Below are positions 16,163 through 26,044 of a stretch of 64,000 nt of DNA, piece after piece. The DNA comes from Arthrobacter sp. CAN_C5. Its GTDB lineage: Bacteria > Actinomycetota > Actinomycetes > Actinomycetales > Micrococcaceae. The position numbers and the translations under genes were made by a program. The DNA is taken from positions 372,001 through 436,000 of the forward strand of contig NZ_JAGGMZ010000001.1 in assembly GCF_017875735.1 (NCBI RefSeq). Reading direction: 5' to 3'. Numbering within the stretch: the stretch's first letter is position 1; each line of letters begins with the position of its first letter. The notes beneath the pieces are model-generated. The model had not been told where the DNA came from and ran no database searches. It saw only the letters and a list, made by a program, of their open reading frames with translations.

Positions 16163-18318
16163 GCGTTGACCTCCAGCTTGTCTGCCAATGACTGGGACGG
16201 GTGGGTAGCCAGAGCCGCCACCCGTACCGGGGTTGTCTTGAATTCAGGCATTCCGGAGATGGGGTCGGTCGCGCTGCCCGTGAGCCGGTTCGCGCTGCCT
16301 GCCTCCGCGTAGTGGAATGCCAGGAAGACCGTGTCCTGCCGGATGTCGGCCGTGAGATCCGCCAGGGCGTGGGCTTCGCCGTTCTCACTCGTGATGACCA
16401 CACGATCATCCTGGGCAATGCCGAGGTCATCAGCCGTGGCGGGATGAAGTTGCAGCCGCGGCTCGGGTTGAGCCGACAGCAATTCGAGTACTCGCCGCGT
16501 CTGGGTGCCGGACTGGTAGTGCTCGAGGAGGCGGCCGGTCGCGAGGAGCAGCGGGGCGGGAACACGGGAGCCGGTTGTCGCGGCCAGCGGGGCAACCCGT
16601 ATCAGAGCGGCTCGCCCGCCCGGATGTGCGAATGCGTTGAGGAAGAGCCGGGGCGTGCCGGTGCCGCCCGATGGGTAGGGCCAGTAAGCGGCTGTTCCGC
16701 CGTCAAGCAGATCGTAGTCAAGCCCTGAGTAGTCGGCGAGGCCGCCGGCGCTGGCCCGGGCGAGCTCGTTGAACATCGTCTCGGGGTCCTCGCTGAACAG
16801 CGATGGAGCTTCCAGGAGCCGGGCGAGTTCCTGCATGATCCAGAGCTCGCTGCGGGCGCCTTCAGGAGGTGCCACGGCGGCCCGGCGGCGGAGGGCGCGG
16901 CCCTCAAGGTTGGTGATGGTGCCCTCCTCCTCGGCCCACTGCAGGACCGGGAGAACGACGTCTGCCAGCGCAGCGGTCTCGGACAGGAAGAAGTCGGAAA
17001 CGACGAGCAGGTCCAGTGAGCGCAGTCCGGCGATGACCGTCGCCGCGTTCGGCGCTGAGACGGCGATGTTGGCCCCGTGCACGAAGAGGCACCTGACGCC
17101 GTCTGGACGGCCCAGCGCCGCGAGGAGTTCGACGGCGGGAAGCCCCGGGCCGGGGATCGCGTCCTCGGGCACTCCCCACACGCTGGCCACGTGAGCCCGG
17201 CCGGCTGGTTCGGTAATCTTCCGGTAGCCCGGCAGCTGGTCGGCCTTCTGGCCGTGCTCGCGACCGCCCTGGCCGTTCCCCTGCCCGGTCAGTGTCCCGT
17301 AGCCGCTGTGGGAGGTGCCGGGTAGCCCGAGGAGGAGGGCGAGGTTGATGGCCGCAGTCGTGGTGTCCGTGCCATCAGCGTGCTGCTCAATGCCCCTGCC
17401 GGTGAGGATGTAGGCACCTGAACCACCGCTGGCTCCGCTACGTGCGCCTCGCGCGAGCAGCCGTGCAGTCGCCCGAATGGACGCAGCAGGAACGCCCGTA
17501 AGGCTCTGGACGCGCTCGGGCCACCAGCGCGCGAGGCCCCGAGCGACGTCGTCGTGCCCAATGGTCCGCTCTTCAAGGAACGCGCGATCCTCCAGGCCCT
17601 CGGCGACCACCACGTGGGCGAGCCCGAGGAGGAGCGCGAGGTCAGTGCCGGGGGTGGGCTGCAAGTGGATGCCCTTACCCTGATCGGTGAGGCGGGCCGT
17701 CGCGGACCGTCGGGGGTCGACAACGATGAGCCCGCCCGCGCCTTGGGCGCCGCGAAGATGCTGCACAAAAGGCGGCATCGTGTCAGCGGCGTTCGACCCG
17801 AGGAGGAGCACTACCGAGGCTGCGTCGAGGTCCTCGACGGGGAAGGGGAGGCCGCGGTCGACGCCGAACGCCCGGTTCCCGGCCGCCGCCGCAGACGACA
17901 TGCAGAACCGGCCGTTGTAGTCGATGCGGGAGGTGCGCAGGGCGAGACGGGCGAACTTGCCAAGTGTGTAGGCCTTCTCGTTGGTGAGGCCTCCGCCGCC
18001 GAACACCGCCACGGCGTCCCGTCCATGATCGGCCTGGATGGCGCGGACGCGGTCGTTGATGAGCTGCAGGACGTCATCCCAGGGGGCCTCCCGGAGCACG
18101 CCGTCGGTACCACGGAGCAGCGGCGCGGTCAGGCGGTCCGGGTGGCGGAGCAGATCGGCTGCAGACCAGCCCTTCCGGCACAGGCCGCCCCTGTTGGTGG
18201 GGAAATCCCGGCCACCGACCCTCACCCCGCTGTCGGCGGTGGGGGCGCTGACAGTCATCGCGCACTGCAGCGCGCAGTAGGGGCAGTGTGTGTGCTGTCC
18301 GGGGTCGGTTTGTTCCAT
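16159..18318 (-). CDS. narB: Assimilatory nitrate reductase, molybdopterin catalytic subunit
   Basis: This 719-residue molybdopterin (bis-MGD) oxidoreductase has the N-terminal [4Fe-4S] cysteines C12, C15, C19 and C47. The lysine that follows (CRKGW) is typical of electron transfer to the cofactor. It includes the SNAADTMPP and DPRRSATA motifs and the C-terminal molydopterin dinucleotide-binding domain (LLLATGRLLEHYQSGTQTRR, then ALADLTADIRQDTVFLAFHY). There is no Tat signal, so it acts in the cytoplasm, as assimilatory enzymes do. It lies 5 bases after the narK stop in one operon. Other names for such enzymes are nasA, nasC or nasN. Confidence 0.94.
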   Translation of the reverse strand: MEQTDPGQHTHCPYCALQCAMTVSAPTADSGVRVGGRDFPTNRGGLCRKGWSAADLLRHPDRLTAPLLRGTDGVLREAPWDDVLQLINDRVRAIQADHGRDAVAVFGGGGLTNEKAYTLGKFARLALRTSRIDYNGRFCMSSAAAAGNRAFGVDRGLPFPVEDLDAASVVLLLGSNAADTMPPFVQHLRGAQGAGGLIVVDPRRSATARLTDQGKGIHLQPTPGTDLALLLGLAHVVVAEGLEDRAFLEERTIGHDDVARGLARWWPERVQSLTGVPAASIRATARLLARGARSGASGGSGAYILTGRGIEQHADGTDTTTAAINLALLLGLPGTSHSGYGTLTGQGNGQGGREHGQKADQLPGYRKITEPAGRAHVASVWGVPEDAIPGPGLPAVELLAALGRPDGVRCLFVHGANIAVSAPNAATVIAGLRSLDLLVVSDFFLSETAALADVVLPVLQWAEEEGTITNLEGRALRRRAAVAPPEGARSELWIMQELARLLEAPSLFSEDPETMFNELARASAGGLADYSGLDYDLLDGGTAAYWPYPSGGTGTPRLFLNAFAHPGGRAALIRVAPLAATTGSRVPAPLLLATGRLLEHYQSGTQTRRVLELLSAQPEPRLQLHPATADDLGIAQDDRVVITSENGEAHALADLTADIRQDTVFLAFHYAEAGSANRLTGSATDPISGMPEFKTTPVRVAALATHPSQSLADKLEVNA

Positions 18319-18323
18319 GGTGA

Positions 18324-19730
18324 TCAGACCTTGCCGAGCGTCGAGGAGCGGCGTAGGTAGCAGAACCAGGTGACGACGAGCATCAACACATACCCACCGA
18401 CGAAGCCGTAAAAGGCGAAGTCGTAACTGCCGGAGGCACTCTTTGAGGCGTTGAGGACCTGTGGGATGAGGAAGCCTCCATAGGCGCCGATCGCCGAGAT
18501 GAGGCCGAGCGCAGCAGCGGATTTACGGGCTGTGCTGACCGATTCCCGCAGATCAGTCTGTCCTGCTGCGGCTCCTCTCACCGCGAAAATTATGGGAATC
18601 ATCCGATAGGTGGCGCCGTTGCCGGTTCCAGCGGCGGCAAAGAGGACGAGGAAGAGACCGAGGAAGAGCCAGAAGTTGGCCAGCGGAAGAGTCCAGACAA
18701 CCGTGAGGGCGACCGCGGCCATGACGGCGAAGGCCGCGACCGTGATTAATGCTCCGCCGAAACGGTCAGCGAGGCGGCCACCGAAGGGCCGGGCTAGGGA
18801 GCCGACCAACGGTCCGAGGAAAGCCAGCGACAGGGTGACCGGTCCCATCGCGAGGGTGGAGAAGGCGGGGAACGAGTCGACGATCAGTTTCGGGAACACC
18901 CCAGCGAACCCGATGAAGGAGCCGAAGGTGCCGATGTAGAGCAGGGACATGATCCAGAAGTGCGGTTCGCGAAGGGCCGCGAGGGACCCCGCAACGTCGC
19001 TCCTCGCGTTGGACAGGTTGTCCATGTACTTCCACGCGCAGAAGGCGGCGACGAGAATCAGAGGTACCCAGAGCCAGCCGGCCAGCGGCAGATTCAGGGT
19101 AGCGGCAGCGCCAAGTGCGACGGCGATTGGCACGACGAGTTGTGCGACGGCGGCGCCCAGGTTGCCTCCGGCGGCGTTCAGGCCGAGCGCCCAGCCTTTT
19201 TCACGGGCCGGGTAGAAGTAGGTGATGTTCGCCATCGAGCTGGCGAAGTTACCGCCACCAAAACCTGCCAGTGCTGCGACAGCGAGCAGGACACCGAAGG
19301 GCGTGTCCGGGTTCGAAACGCAGACAGCCAGCCCGATGGTGGGAATCAGGAGAAGCAGTGCGGAGATGACCGTCCAGTTCCTGCCACCAAACCGCGGAAC
19401 CATAAAGGTATAGGGGATCCGGAGCGTCGCCCCGACGAGGGACGGCATCGAGATTAGCCAGAAGATCTGCGACGTTGAGAGGGTGAAGCCGGCCGCTGGC
19501 AGGTATACGACAACGATCGACCACAGTTGCCACACCACGAACCCAAGGAATTCGCACAGGATGGACCACTGCAGGTTGCGCTTGGCGATGGACTTGCCCA
19601 CGCCATTCCACTGGGTGGTGTCCTCGGCGTCCCAGTTGTCGATCCACCGGCCGGGCCGATGGATCAAGGGCGGTGCGGTCGTGGCGGCTGGAGCGCTCAG
19701 GGCCGCCGGTGCTGCTTCGTCAATGCTCAC
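18324..19730 (-). CDS. narK: Nitrate/nitrite transporter (NNP family MFS)
   Basis: The 468-residue protein has about 12 membrane segments. The nitrate/nitrite porter signature is present twice as Gly-rich helices (AALAGFGGGNFASSMANITYF; LFAAAGTGNGATYRMIPIIF). It imports nitrate for the reductase genes behind it. The GTG at 19730 has GGAGG 5 bases upstream. A GlnR-like dyad lies 73 bp upstream of the start. It heads the three-gene minus-strand operon narK-narB-electron carrier. Confidence 0.94.
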   Translation of the reverse strand: MSIDEAAPAALSAPAATTAPPLIHRPGRWIDNWDAEDTTQWNGVGKSIAKRNLQWSILCEFLGFVVWQLWSIVVVYLPAAGFTLSTSQIFWLISMPSLVGATLRIPYTFMVPRFGGRNWTVISALLLLIPTIGLAVCVSNPDTPFGVLLAVAALAGFGGGNFASSMANITYFYPAREKGWALGLNAAGGNLGAAVAQLVVPIAVALGAAATLNLPLAGWLWVPLILVAAFCAWKYMDNLSNARSDVAGSLAALREPHFWIMSLLYIGTFGSFIGFAGVFPKLIVDSFPAFSTLAMGPVTLSLAFLGPLVGSLARPFGGRLADRFGGALITVAAFAVMAAVALTVVWTLPLANFWLFLGLFLVLFAAAGTGNGATYRMIPIIFAVRGAAAGQTDLRESVSTARKSAAALGLISAIGAYGGFLIPQVLNASKSASGSYDFAFYGFVGGYVLMLVVTWFCYLRRSSTLGKV

Positions 19731-19802
19731 GGAGACCTCCAGGGTTGGTGTTTCTATTTCCCTGACGGTACGGAGCCTTCGTTTCCACCCATGGCGTGCA
19801 AC

Positions 19803-19818
19803 GTAAACGCCCCGTGAC
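19803..19818. promoter_or_regulatory. Possible GlnR-type site upstream of narK
   Basis: On the minus strand GTCAC-N6-TTTAC fits the gTnAC half well and the second half loosely. It is similar to the dyad between nirD and nirB. It lies 73 bp from the narK GTG. Confidence 0.4.
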
Positions 19819-19888
19819 GTTCACCTATCCGCACTCGAAGGGCATTGTGAGAACTTCTCCGCCGAAAACGTGGGCATCCTGGACACGG

Positions 19889-19906
19889 TGAGTAACATGT
19901 TACTCA
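19889..19906. promoter_or_regulatory. 18-bp perfect palindrome at the start of the lactate-dehydrogenase-type gene
   Basis: TGAGTAACATGTTACTCA reads the same on both strands. It covers one candidate start codon (ATG 19897) and ends on the first base of another (ATG 19906). This is the form expected of a repressor operator. The binding protein is not identified, and no regulator gene adjoins it. Confidence 0.65.
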
Positions 19907-22782
19907 TGGCGACGACGCTCACAGCACCCACCTCCCTGGTTTCCGAACTCCAGTCCCGGGGCGTCCCCGACGTACGGGTGGATCCGACGTCACGGGCCAC
20001 CTACTCCTCCGATGCGTCCCTCTACCGGGTGCAGCCCACCGCCGTCGTCTTCCCCCGCCACCTTGATGAGGTGCTGGCCACCCTGGAGGTCTGCCGGGAA
20101 CGCGGTATCCCCTTCACCTCCCGCGGCGCCGGCACCTCACTCGCTGGGAACTCCATCGGCGCCGGCGTGGTGATCGACTTCAGCCGCCACCTGAACCGCG
20201 TGCTGGGCTTCGACGCCGAAGCCCGCACGGCCGTCGTCGAACCGGGTGCCGTGCACGCCACCCTGCAGAAGGTTGCCCTGACGCATGGCCTGCGTTTCGG
20301 ACCCGACCCGTCCACCCACACCCGCTGCACCGTCGGCGGGATGATCGGCAACAACGCCTGCGGGTCGCGGGCGCTCGCCTACGGGCGCACCGCCGACAAC
20401 GTGACGCACCTCGACGTCGTCACCGGTTCTGGCTCCCGGCTCTACCTCGGCGCTGACGGCACGCCGTCGTCGCCGGAAACCGACGCACTCCGGTCGCTGG
20501 TGGGCGCTGAACTCGGCACCATCCGGACCGAACTCGGCCGCTTCGGCCGGCAGGTCTCCGGCTACTCCCTCGAACACCTGCTTCCGGAACGCGGCTTCGA
20601 CCTGCGTCGGGCGCTGGTCGGCAGTGAAGGCACCCTCGCCGTCGTGCTCGAAGCCGGGGTGCGGCTCGTCGCCGACGCACCGCACAAGACCATGGTGGTG
20701 CTCGGGTTCGAAACCATTGGCGACGCCGGCGACGCCGTCACCAGCGTCCTGCCGTTTAGTCCCACCGCCTGCGAGGGCCTGGACTCGCGCATCGTCGAAG
20801 TGGTGCGGACCCGGAAGGGACCGCAGGCGGTGCCGGAACTGCCGGGCGGGGCGGCCTGGCTGTTCGTCGAAATCTCCGGGGACGACGCCGTCGACGTCGC
20901 TGATCGCGCGGGACGGCTCAGTGCCATCGAGCAGGCGAGGCATGCCCGGATCATCACCGACCCGCGGGAAGCCCTAGCGCTCTGGCGGATCCGCGAGGAC
21001 GGCGGCGGGCTTGCTGGCCGGTCACCAGCCGGCGCACCCGCCCACGCCGGGTGGGAGGACGCCGCCGTGCCGCCGGAACGGCTGGGCGACTACCTCCGCG
21101 AATTCGACGACCTGCTGCTCACCCACCACCTGACCGGCTTCCCGTTCGGCCACTTCGGCGACGGGTGCGTCCACATCCGTCTCGACTTTCCCCTGGCCCA
21201 CGACGGCACCACCGTCTTCCGCGCCTTCCTCACCGACGCTGCGAAACTGGTGGCCCGCTACGGCGGCTCCCTCTCCGGTGAACACGGCGACGGCCGCGCC
21301 CGCAGCGAGCTCCTGCCCTACATGTACTCGCCGGCAGCCATCTCCCTGTTCGGGAAGGTCAAGGGCATCCTCGACCCGGATAACATCCTCAACCCCGGTA
21401 TCCTCGTGAACCCGGAGCCGCTGGACGCGAACGTCCGGGTGGCCGAGGCAGGTCCGCTCCGATCCAGGCTGGGCTTCGGGTACCTGCACGACGACGGCGA
21501 CTTCAGCCAGGCGGTCCACCGCTGCACCGGCGTGGGGTTGTGCCGGGCGTCGCACGCGGACAACAGCTCGGTGATGTGCCCGTCCTACCTGGCCACCCGC
21601 GAGGAAAAGGACTCCACCCGCGGCCGGGCACGGGTGCTGCAGGAAATGATCAACGGATCGGTCACCGGCGGCACGACGGGCGGGGCACCGAACTGGCGGG
21701 CACCCGAAGTGCACGAAGCCCTCGACCTCTGCCTGTCCTGCAAGGGCTGCGCCTCGGATTGCCCCACCGGCATCGATATGGCTGCCTACAAGGCCGAGGT
21801 GCTGCACCAGAGCCACAAGGGAAGGATCCGGCCGGCGTCGCACTATTCCCTGGGCTGGTTACCGCGCTGGGCGAAACTGGCGTCCTTCGCCCCCAAACTC
21901 GTGAACGCAGTGGTCCGGTTACCGGGCGTCCGTCAGCTGGGGCTCCGGTTGGCTGGCGTCGACCAGCGGCGCTCCATCCCCGCGTTCGCCCCGCAGACCT
22001 TCCACTCCTGGTTCACCGCACGGTCCAGCGCCCAGGCCAGCACCGGTGCAGGTGGCAATGGCGGCGAGAACCGGCCGCAGGTGCTGCTCTGGGCGGATTC
22101 GTTCACCAACAATTTCTCGCCTGAAGTAGGCCAGGCGGCGGTGCGGGTGCTGGAAGCCGCCGGCTATGAGGTGATGATCCCCGACGCGCCGGTCTGTTGC
22201 GGTCTCACCTGGATTTCCACCGGTCAGCTCGATGCCGCCCGGAGGATCCTGCGCTCCAGCGTCACGGTGCTGGGGGAGTCGGTGGACCAGGGCATCCCGA
22301 TTGTTGGCCTGGAACCGTCCTGCACGGGGGTGTTGAGGTCCGACGCCGTCGAGCTGCTTGGGCAGGCGACGGCCGGTCGGGTGGCAGCGGCCACCCACAC
22401 CCTCGCCGAGTTCCTCGCGAAGGCCCCCGGCTACACCCCACCATCGCTTGACGGAACCACGGTTGTTGCGCAGCCGCATTGCCACCACCACGCAGTGATG
22501 GGTTGGAGCCCCGACGCCGCTCTCCTCGAAGGGGCCGGAGCCACCCTGCAAAAGCTCGGCGGGTGCTGCGGCCTTGCCGGCAACTTCGGCGTGGAGCGTG
22601 GACACTACGACATTTCGGTGGCGGTCGCCGAGCAGCAGCTCCTCCCGGCAGTCCGGGGTGCTGCGGACGACGCCGTCGTGCTGGCCGACGGGTACTCCTG
22701 CCGGACCCAACTTGAGGATCTCAGTGAGCGCCGCGGCATCCACCTGGCGCAACTCCTGGACCCGGCCCGACCCGAGGGGTAA
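19906..22782 (+). CDS. FAD-binding and (Fe-S)-binding oxidoreductase (D-lactate dehydrogenase type)
   Basis: This is a large, about 958-residue, two-part enzyme. The N-terminal half is an FAD-binding type 4 domain with its C-terminal FAD-linked oxidase cap (TSRGAGTSLAGN; GEHGDGRARSELL). The C-terminal half has ferredoxin-like cysteines (CTGVGLCRA; CLSCKGCASDCPTGID) and two CCG-type cysteine motifs (PVCCGLTW, EPSCTGV; GGCCGLAGNFG). Such proteins oxidise D-lactate, glycolate or related 2-hydroxyacids and pass electrons to the respiratory chain. I chose ATG 19906 (MATTLTAP); GTG 19870 and ATG 19897 are in frame. It is divergent from narK. Confidence 0.88.
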   Translation: MATTLTAPTSLVSELQSRGVPDVRVDPTSRATYSSDASLYRVQPTAVVFPRHLDEVLATLEVCRERGIPFTSRGAGTSLAGNSIGAGVVIDFSRHLNRVLGFDAEARTAVVEPGAVHATLQKVALTHGLRFGPDPSTHTRCTVGGMIGNNACGSRALAYGRTADNVTHLDVVTGSGSRLYLGADGTPSSPETDALRSLVGAELGTIRTELGRFGRQVSGYSLEHLLPERGFDLRRALVGSEGTLAVVLEAGVRLVADAPHKTMVVLGFETIGDAGDAVTSVLPFSPTACEGLDSRIVEVVRTRKGPQAVPELPGGAAWLFVEISGDDAVDVADRAGRLSAIEQARHARIITDPREALALWRIREDGGGLAGRSPAGAPAHAGWEDAAVPPERLGDYLREFDDLLLTHHLTGFPFGHFGDGCVHIRLDFPLAHDGTTVFRAFLTDAAKLVARYGGSLSGEHGDGRARSELLPYMYSPAAISLFGKVKGILDPDNILNPGILVNPEPLDANVRVAEAGPLRSRLGFGYLHDDGDFSQAVHRCTGVGLCRASHADNSSVMCPSYLATREEKDSTRGRARVLQEMINGSVTGGTTGGAPNWRAPEVHEALDLCLSCKGCASDCPTGIDMAAYKAEVLHQSHKGRIRPASHYSLGWLPRWAKLASFAPKLVNAVVRLPGVRQLGLRLAGVDQRRSIPAFAPQTFHSWFTARSSAQASTGAGGNGGENRPQVLLWADSFTNNFSPEVGQAAVRVLEAAGYEVMIPDAPVCCGLTWISTGQLDAARRILRSSVTVLGESVDQGIPIVGLEPSCTGVLRSDAVELLGQATAGRVAAATHTLAEFLAKAPGYTPPSLDGTTVVAQPHCHHHAVMGWSPDAALLEGAGATLQKLGGCCGLAGNFGVERGHYDISVAVAEQQLLPAVRGAADDAVVLADGYSCRTQLEDLSERRGIHLAQLLDPARPEG

Positions 22783-23232
22783 CTAGTGGGTGGGGCGGAC
22801 CCGCCGTCCGCTGATCCTGTCAGCGGTGATGCCGAAGAAGAGGTTGCGTTGGCCGGGGGCCCACGGCTCGTCAGTGGGCCGACCCCACAGCGTCTTCAGC
22901 AGCTCAGGGTCGGTGACCCGCTCCACCCTGCCGTTGACCAGGATGGTCCAACCGCTCCGGGCAACCGTGTCGATGTGGTCGAGCTGGAATGCTCCCCGTT
23001 CCAAACCGCTGCGGGCGATTACACCGTCTTCGGCGGTGCGAAAGTACACGCCCCGGTCGTAGACGATGCAGTTCAGGGGAAATATTGTCACCAGCCCCTC
23101 GTTCAGGAACCCGATCCGCCCGGTGGTCTGCCCGGCCAACAGGGCCCAGCATTCGTCGGTGCTGAGCGACTCGGAGGCGCGGAGCAGCCCGGGGGCGTCC
23201 CAGAATTCGTCGTTCACGGTGGAGGAGCTCAT
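22783..23232 (-). CDS. Pyridoxamine 5'-phosphate oxidase-fold (PPOX) flavoprotein
   Basis: The 149-residue split-barrel protein has the family pattern TGRIGFLNEGLVTIFPLNCIVYDRG at residues 36-60 and FQLDHIDTVARSGWTILVNGRVE further on. Members bind FMN or F420 and reduce quinones or unsaturated substrates; others bind heme. A paralogue lies at 34615-35064 beside devS. PPOX genes of this sort recur in mycobacterial and streptomycete DevR regulons. It follows the PLDc_N gene by 41 bases and is likely driven from the promoter carrying the dyad at 23547. Confidence 0.82.
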   Translation of the reverse strand: MSSSTVNDEFWDAPGLLRASESLSTDECWALLAGQTTGRIGFLNEGLVTIFPLNCIVYDRGVYFRTAEDGVIARSGLERGAFQLDHIDTVARSGWTILVNGRVERVTDPELLKTLWGRPTDEPWAPGQRNLFFGITADRISGRRVRPTH

Positions 23233-23273
23233 TAATGTACCTTTCCGGCGCTCAATGGTGGTGTGGCGGGCAG

Positions 23274-23510
23274 TTAGCGACGGATTCCCTTGAGGAAGTA
23301 CAGCACCGGGCCAACGAAATTGAAGGCTATCGCTATCGCCCACAGACTCTTACGCCCATTGATCTGAGCCTCCGGTCGATTCGTCAGGTCGGTCCAGGCA
23401 GTGGCAGCAAGCGACAGCTGCACAGCCGCCAGGGCGAGGATCGCAGACTGTTGCCTCGCGGTCAGATCGCTCCATTTACGGGGCTTCTTCCCCCTGAATG
23501 TGATATCCAT
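23274..23510 (-). CDS. PLDc_N domain small membrane protein
   Basis: The 78-residue protein has two hydrophobic segments ([37 protein letters not shown]). The conserved INGRKSLW then NFVGPVLYF is the signature of the phospholipase D N-terminal (PLDc_N) membrane domain; no PLD catalytic HKD motif is present. The start is the internal ATG at 23510. It is divergent from the phosphoketolase, with a DevR-like dyad between them. Function unknown; probably in the cell membrane. Confidence 0.75.
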   Translation of the reverse strand: MDITFRGKKPRKWSDLTARQQSAILALAAVQLSLAATAWTDLTNRPEAQINGRKSLWAIAIAFNFVGPVLYFLKGIRR

Positions 23511-23546
23511 TTCCCCACCGTAGCTGCAACAAGTCACCCAGGATAA

Positions 23547-23560
23547 GGGTCTTTCGGCAC
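23547..23560. promoter_or_regulatory. DevR-like box between phosphoketolase and PLDc_N genes
   Basis: GGGTCTTTCGGCAC matches 10 of 14 positions of the mycobacterial DosR/DevR consensus GGGACTWWAGTCCC, including the invariant inner C and G. It is almost identical to the site upstream of devR (GGGTCTTATGGCAC on that site's minus strand). The centre is 43 bp from the phosphoketolase ATG. Confidence 0.55.
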
Positions 23561-23596
23561 TGGAACGGCAACCGAATTGCCATCAAGCTGAAGCCC

Positions 23597-25963
23597 ATGA
23601 GTGAGACATCCGTCCTTAACCCTGCCCAACTGTCGACCATCAATGCGTGGTGGCGGGCGGCCAATTACCTGTCAGTGGGACAGATCTACCTCATGGACAA
23701 TCCGCTCCTGAAGGAACCGCTTGAACCGGAACACATCAAACCCCGGCTACTGGGACACTGGGGGACGACCCCCGGGCTGAACTTCATTTACGCCCACCTG
23801 AACCGGGTGATCATGGCCCGCGACCTCGACATGATCTACATCATGGGACCCGGCCATGGCGGGCCGGCGGCCGTCGCCGCAGCCTGGCTCGAAGGGACCT
23901 ACAGCGAAACCTACCCGGATATTTCCTTCGACGGCGACGGGATGCGGCGCCTGTTCCACCAGTTCTCGTTCCCGGGCGGTGTTCCCAGCCATGTGGCACC
24001 GGAGACCCCCGGCTCCATTCACGAGGGCGGCGAGCTGGGGTATGCACTGTCCCACGCCTACGGTGCGGCGTTCGACAATCCGGATCTCACCGTCGCGGCG
24101 ATTATTGGCGACGGCGAAGCCGAGACCGGCCCGCTCGCCGCAAGCTGGCACTCCAACAAGTTCGTTGACCCGACGCGGGACGGGGCTGTCCTGCCGATCC
24201 TGCACCTCAACGGCTACAAGATTGCCAACCCCACAGTCCTCGCCCGGATCAGCCATGAGGAACTCGACGCGCTGCTGCGCGGCTACGGCCATACCCCCCA
24301 CTATGTGGAGGGCTCCGACCCGGAGCAGATGCATCAGGACTTCGCCCGGGTCCTGGATGTCTGCCTGAACGAAATCCAGGAAATCCAGCACCGCGCCCGG
24401 ATCGAGGGTGACGGTCATCGCCCGCTCTGGCCCATGATTGTGCTGCGCTCGCCGAAGGGCTGGACCGGGCCCGCCGAGGTCGACGGCGTGAAGGTGGAAG
24501 GCACGTGGCGCGCGCACCAGGTGCCCTTCAGTAAGGCGCGCGAGAACCCGGGGCACCGGAAGATTCTTGAAGAGTGGTTGCGGAGCTACCGTCCGGAGGA
24601 GCTGTTCGACGACGCCGGCGCCCCCGTCCCCGCCATTCGCCAGCTTCACCCGGTTGGCCCACGCCGGATGAGCGCCAACCCCCATGCCAACGGCGGGATG
24701 CTGCTCCGGGACCTCACGATGCCCAACTTCCGGGACTACGCCGTGCCTCTTAGTGCTCCCGGAACCGGCGCTGTGGAGTCCACCCGGGTGCTGGGCACAT
24801 TTCTCCGGGACATCATGTCGTCGAACATGGACTCCTTCCGGGTGTTCGCCCCCGATGAGAACAACTCCAACCGCTTGGATGCAGTGCTGGAGACCACAGA
24901 CCGGACGTGGAATGCCGAGGTGGTTCCCGGCGACGATCATCTGGCGCGTGACGGCAGAGTCATGGAAATCCTGTCCGAGCACACGTGCCAGGGGTGGCTG
25001 GAAGGCTATCTCCTCTCCGGCCGCCACGGGTTTTTCTCCTGTTACGAGGCGTTCATCCACGTGATCGATTCGATGTTCAATCAGCACGCCAAGTGGCTGA
25101 GCACCACCAACAGCATCCCGTGGCGGCGCCCGGTCGCCTCGCTGAACTACCTGCTGACCTCGCATGTCTGGCGGCAGGACCACAACGGGTTCTCCCACCA
25201 GGATCCGGGCTTCATTGACCATGCGGTCAACAAGAAGGCGGACGTGATCCGGGTGTACCTGCCGCCGGATGCAAACACCCTGCTGTCGGTGGCCGACCAC
25301 TGCCTGCGCAGCCGTCAGTACGTGAACATCATCGTTGCCGGCAAGCAGCCCCAGTTGCAGTACCTGGACATGGAGGCAGCAATCCAGCACTGCATCAAGG
25401 GCGTCGGTATCTGGGAGTGGGCAAGCTCCGACGCTGGACTGGAACCCGACGTCGTCATGGGCTGTGCCGGTGATGTCCCAACAATGGAAACCATCGCCGC
25501 CGTCGAGATGCTCCAGAACTATTTCCCGGACCTCCGGATCCGGGTGGTCAACGTGGTGGATCTGATGAGGCTGCAGGACCAAAGCAGCCATCCGCACGGC
25601 CTGTCCGGACCTGAATTCGATGCGGTGTTCACCCAGGACAAACCGGTGATCTTCGCGTATCACGGCTACCCGTGGCTGATCCACCGCCTGACCTACCGCC
25701 ACACCAACCATGACAACTTCCATGTGCGCGGGTACAAGGAGGAGGGCACCACCACCACACCGTTCGACATGTGCGTGATGAACCAGATCGACCGGTTCAA
25801 CCTGGCCATTGACGTCATCGACCGGGTGCCCCGCCTCCGGGACGTCTCTTCCCATGCGCGCGAGGAACTGAAGGACAAGCTGATCAGCCATCACCACTAC
25901 ATCCGCACCGCCGGCGAGGACCTCCCCGAGGTAAGGAACTGGCAGTGGTCCGCTAGGACCTAA
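23597..25963 (+). CDS. xfp: Phosphoketolase (xylulose-5-phosphate/fructose-6-phosphate)
   Basis: This is a 788-residue thiamine-diphosphate enzyme, full length for the family. It splits xylulose-5-P or fructose-6-P to acetyl phosphate plus a shorter sugar phosphate. Signatures include [15 protein letters not shown] near residue 83 and the TPP-binding [19 protein letters not shown] near residue 172. The C-terminal half carries [20 protein letters not shown] and the HPHGLSG stretch. Acetyl phosphate can give ATP through acetate kinase without oxygen. The DevR-like dyad upstream fits a low-oxygen role, but that is inference. Confidence 0.96.
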   Translation: MSETSVLNPAQLSTINAWWRAANYLSVGQIYLMDNPLLKEPLEPEHIKPRLLGHWGTTPGLNFIYAHLNRVIMARDLDMIYIMGPGHGGPAAVAAAWLEGTYSETYPDISFDGDGMRRLFHQFSFPGGVPSHVAPETPGSIHEGGELGYALSHAYGAAFDNPDLTVAAIIGDGEAETGPLAASWHSNKFVDPTRDGAVLPILHLNGYKIANPTVLARISHEELDALLRGYGHTPHYVEGSDPEQMHQDFARVLDVCLNEIQEIQHRARIEGDGHRPLWPMIVLRSPKGWTGPAEVDGVKVEGTWRAHQVPFSKARENPGHRKILEEWLRSYRPEELFDDAGAPVPAIRQLHPVGPRRMSANPHANGGMLLRDLTMPNFRDYAVPLSAPGTGAVESTRVLGTFLRDIMSSNMDSFRVFAPDENNSNRLDAVLETTDRTWNAEVVPGDDHLARDGRVMEILSEHTCQGWLEGYLLSGRHGFFSCYEAFIHVIDSMFNQHAKWLSTTNSIPWRRPVASLNYLLTSHVWRQDHNGFSHQDPGFIDHAVNKKADVIRVYLPPDANTLLSVADHCLRSRQYVNIIVAGKQPQLQYLDMEAAIQHCIKGVGIWEWASSDAGLEPDVVMGCAGDVPTMETIAAVEMLQNYFPDLRIRVVNVVDLMRLQDQSSHPHGLSGPEFDAVFTQDKPVIFAYHGYPWLIHRLTYRHTNHDNFHVRGYKEEGTTTTPFDMCVMNQIDRFNLAIDVIDRVPRLRDVSSHAREELKDKLISHHHYIRTAGEDLPEVRNWQWSART

Positions 25964-25986
25964 GCCTGCGGAGTTCACCCTGACCC

Positions 25987-26019
25987 CGGCCGCTTTCACC
26001 CAGATGTGGTCAGCGGCCG
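25987..26019. terminator. Hairpin between convergent xfp and USP genes
   Basis: CGGCCGCT (25987-25994) pairs with AGCGGCCG (26012-26019) around a 17-base loop, 23 bases after the xfp stop. There is no U-run, so it is a possible bidirectional terminator only. Confidence 0.4.
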
Positions 26020-26044
26020 CCGGGATGGTGGCGAAAGCAGATCC

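Noticed and set aside
23747..25999. 750-residue open frame on the minus strand opposite the phosphoketolase.
   Set aside because: Shadow of a high-GC gene; composition is unlike protein, and the plus-strand frame is a full-length known enzyme.
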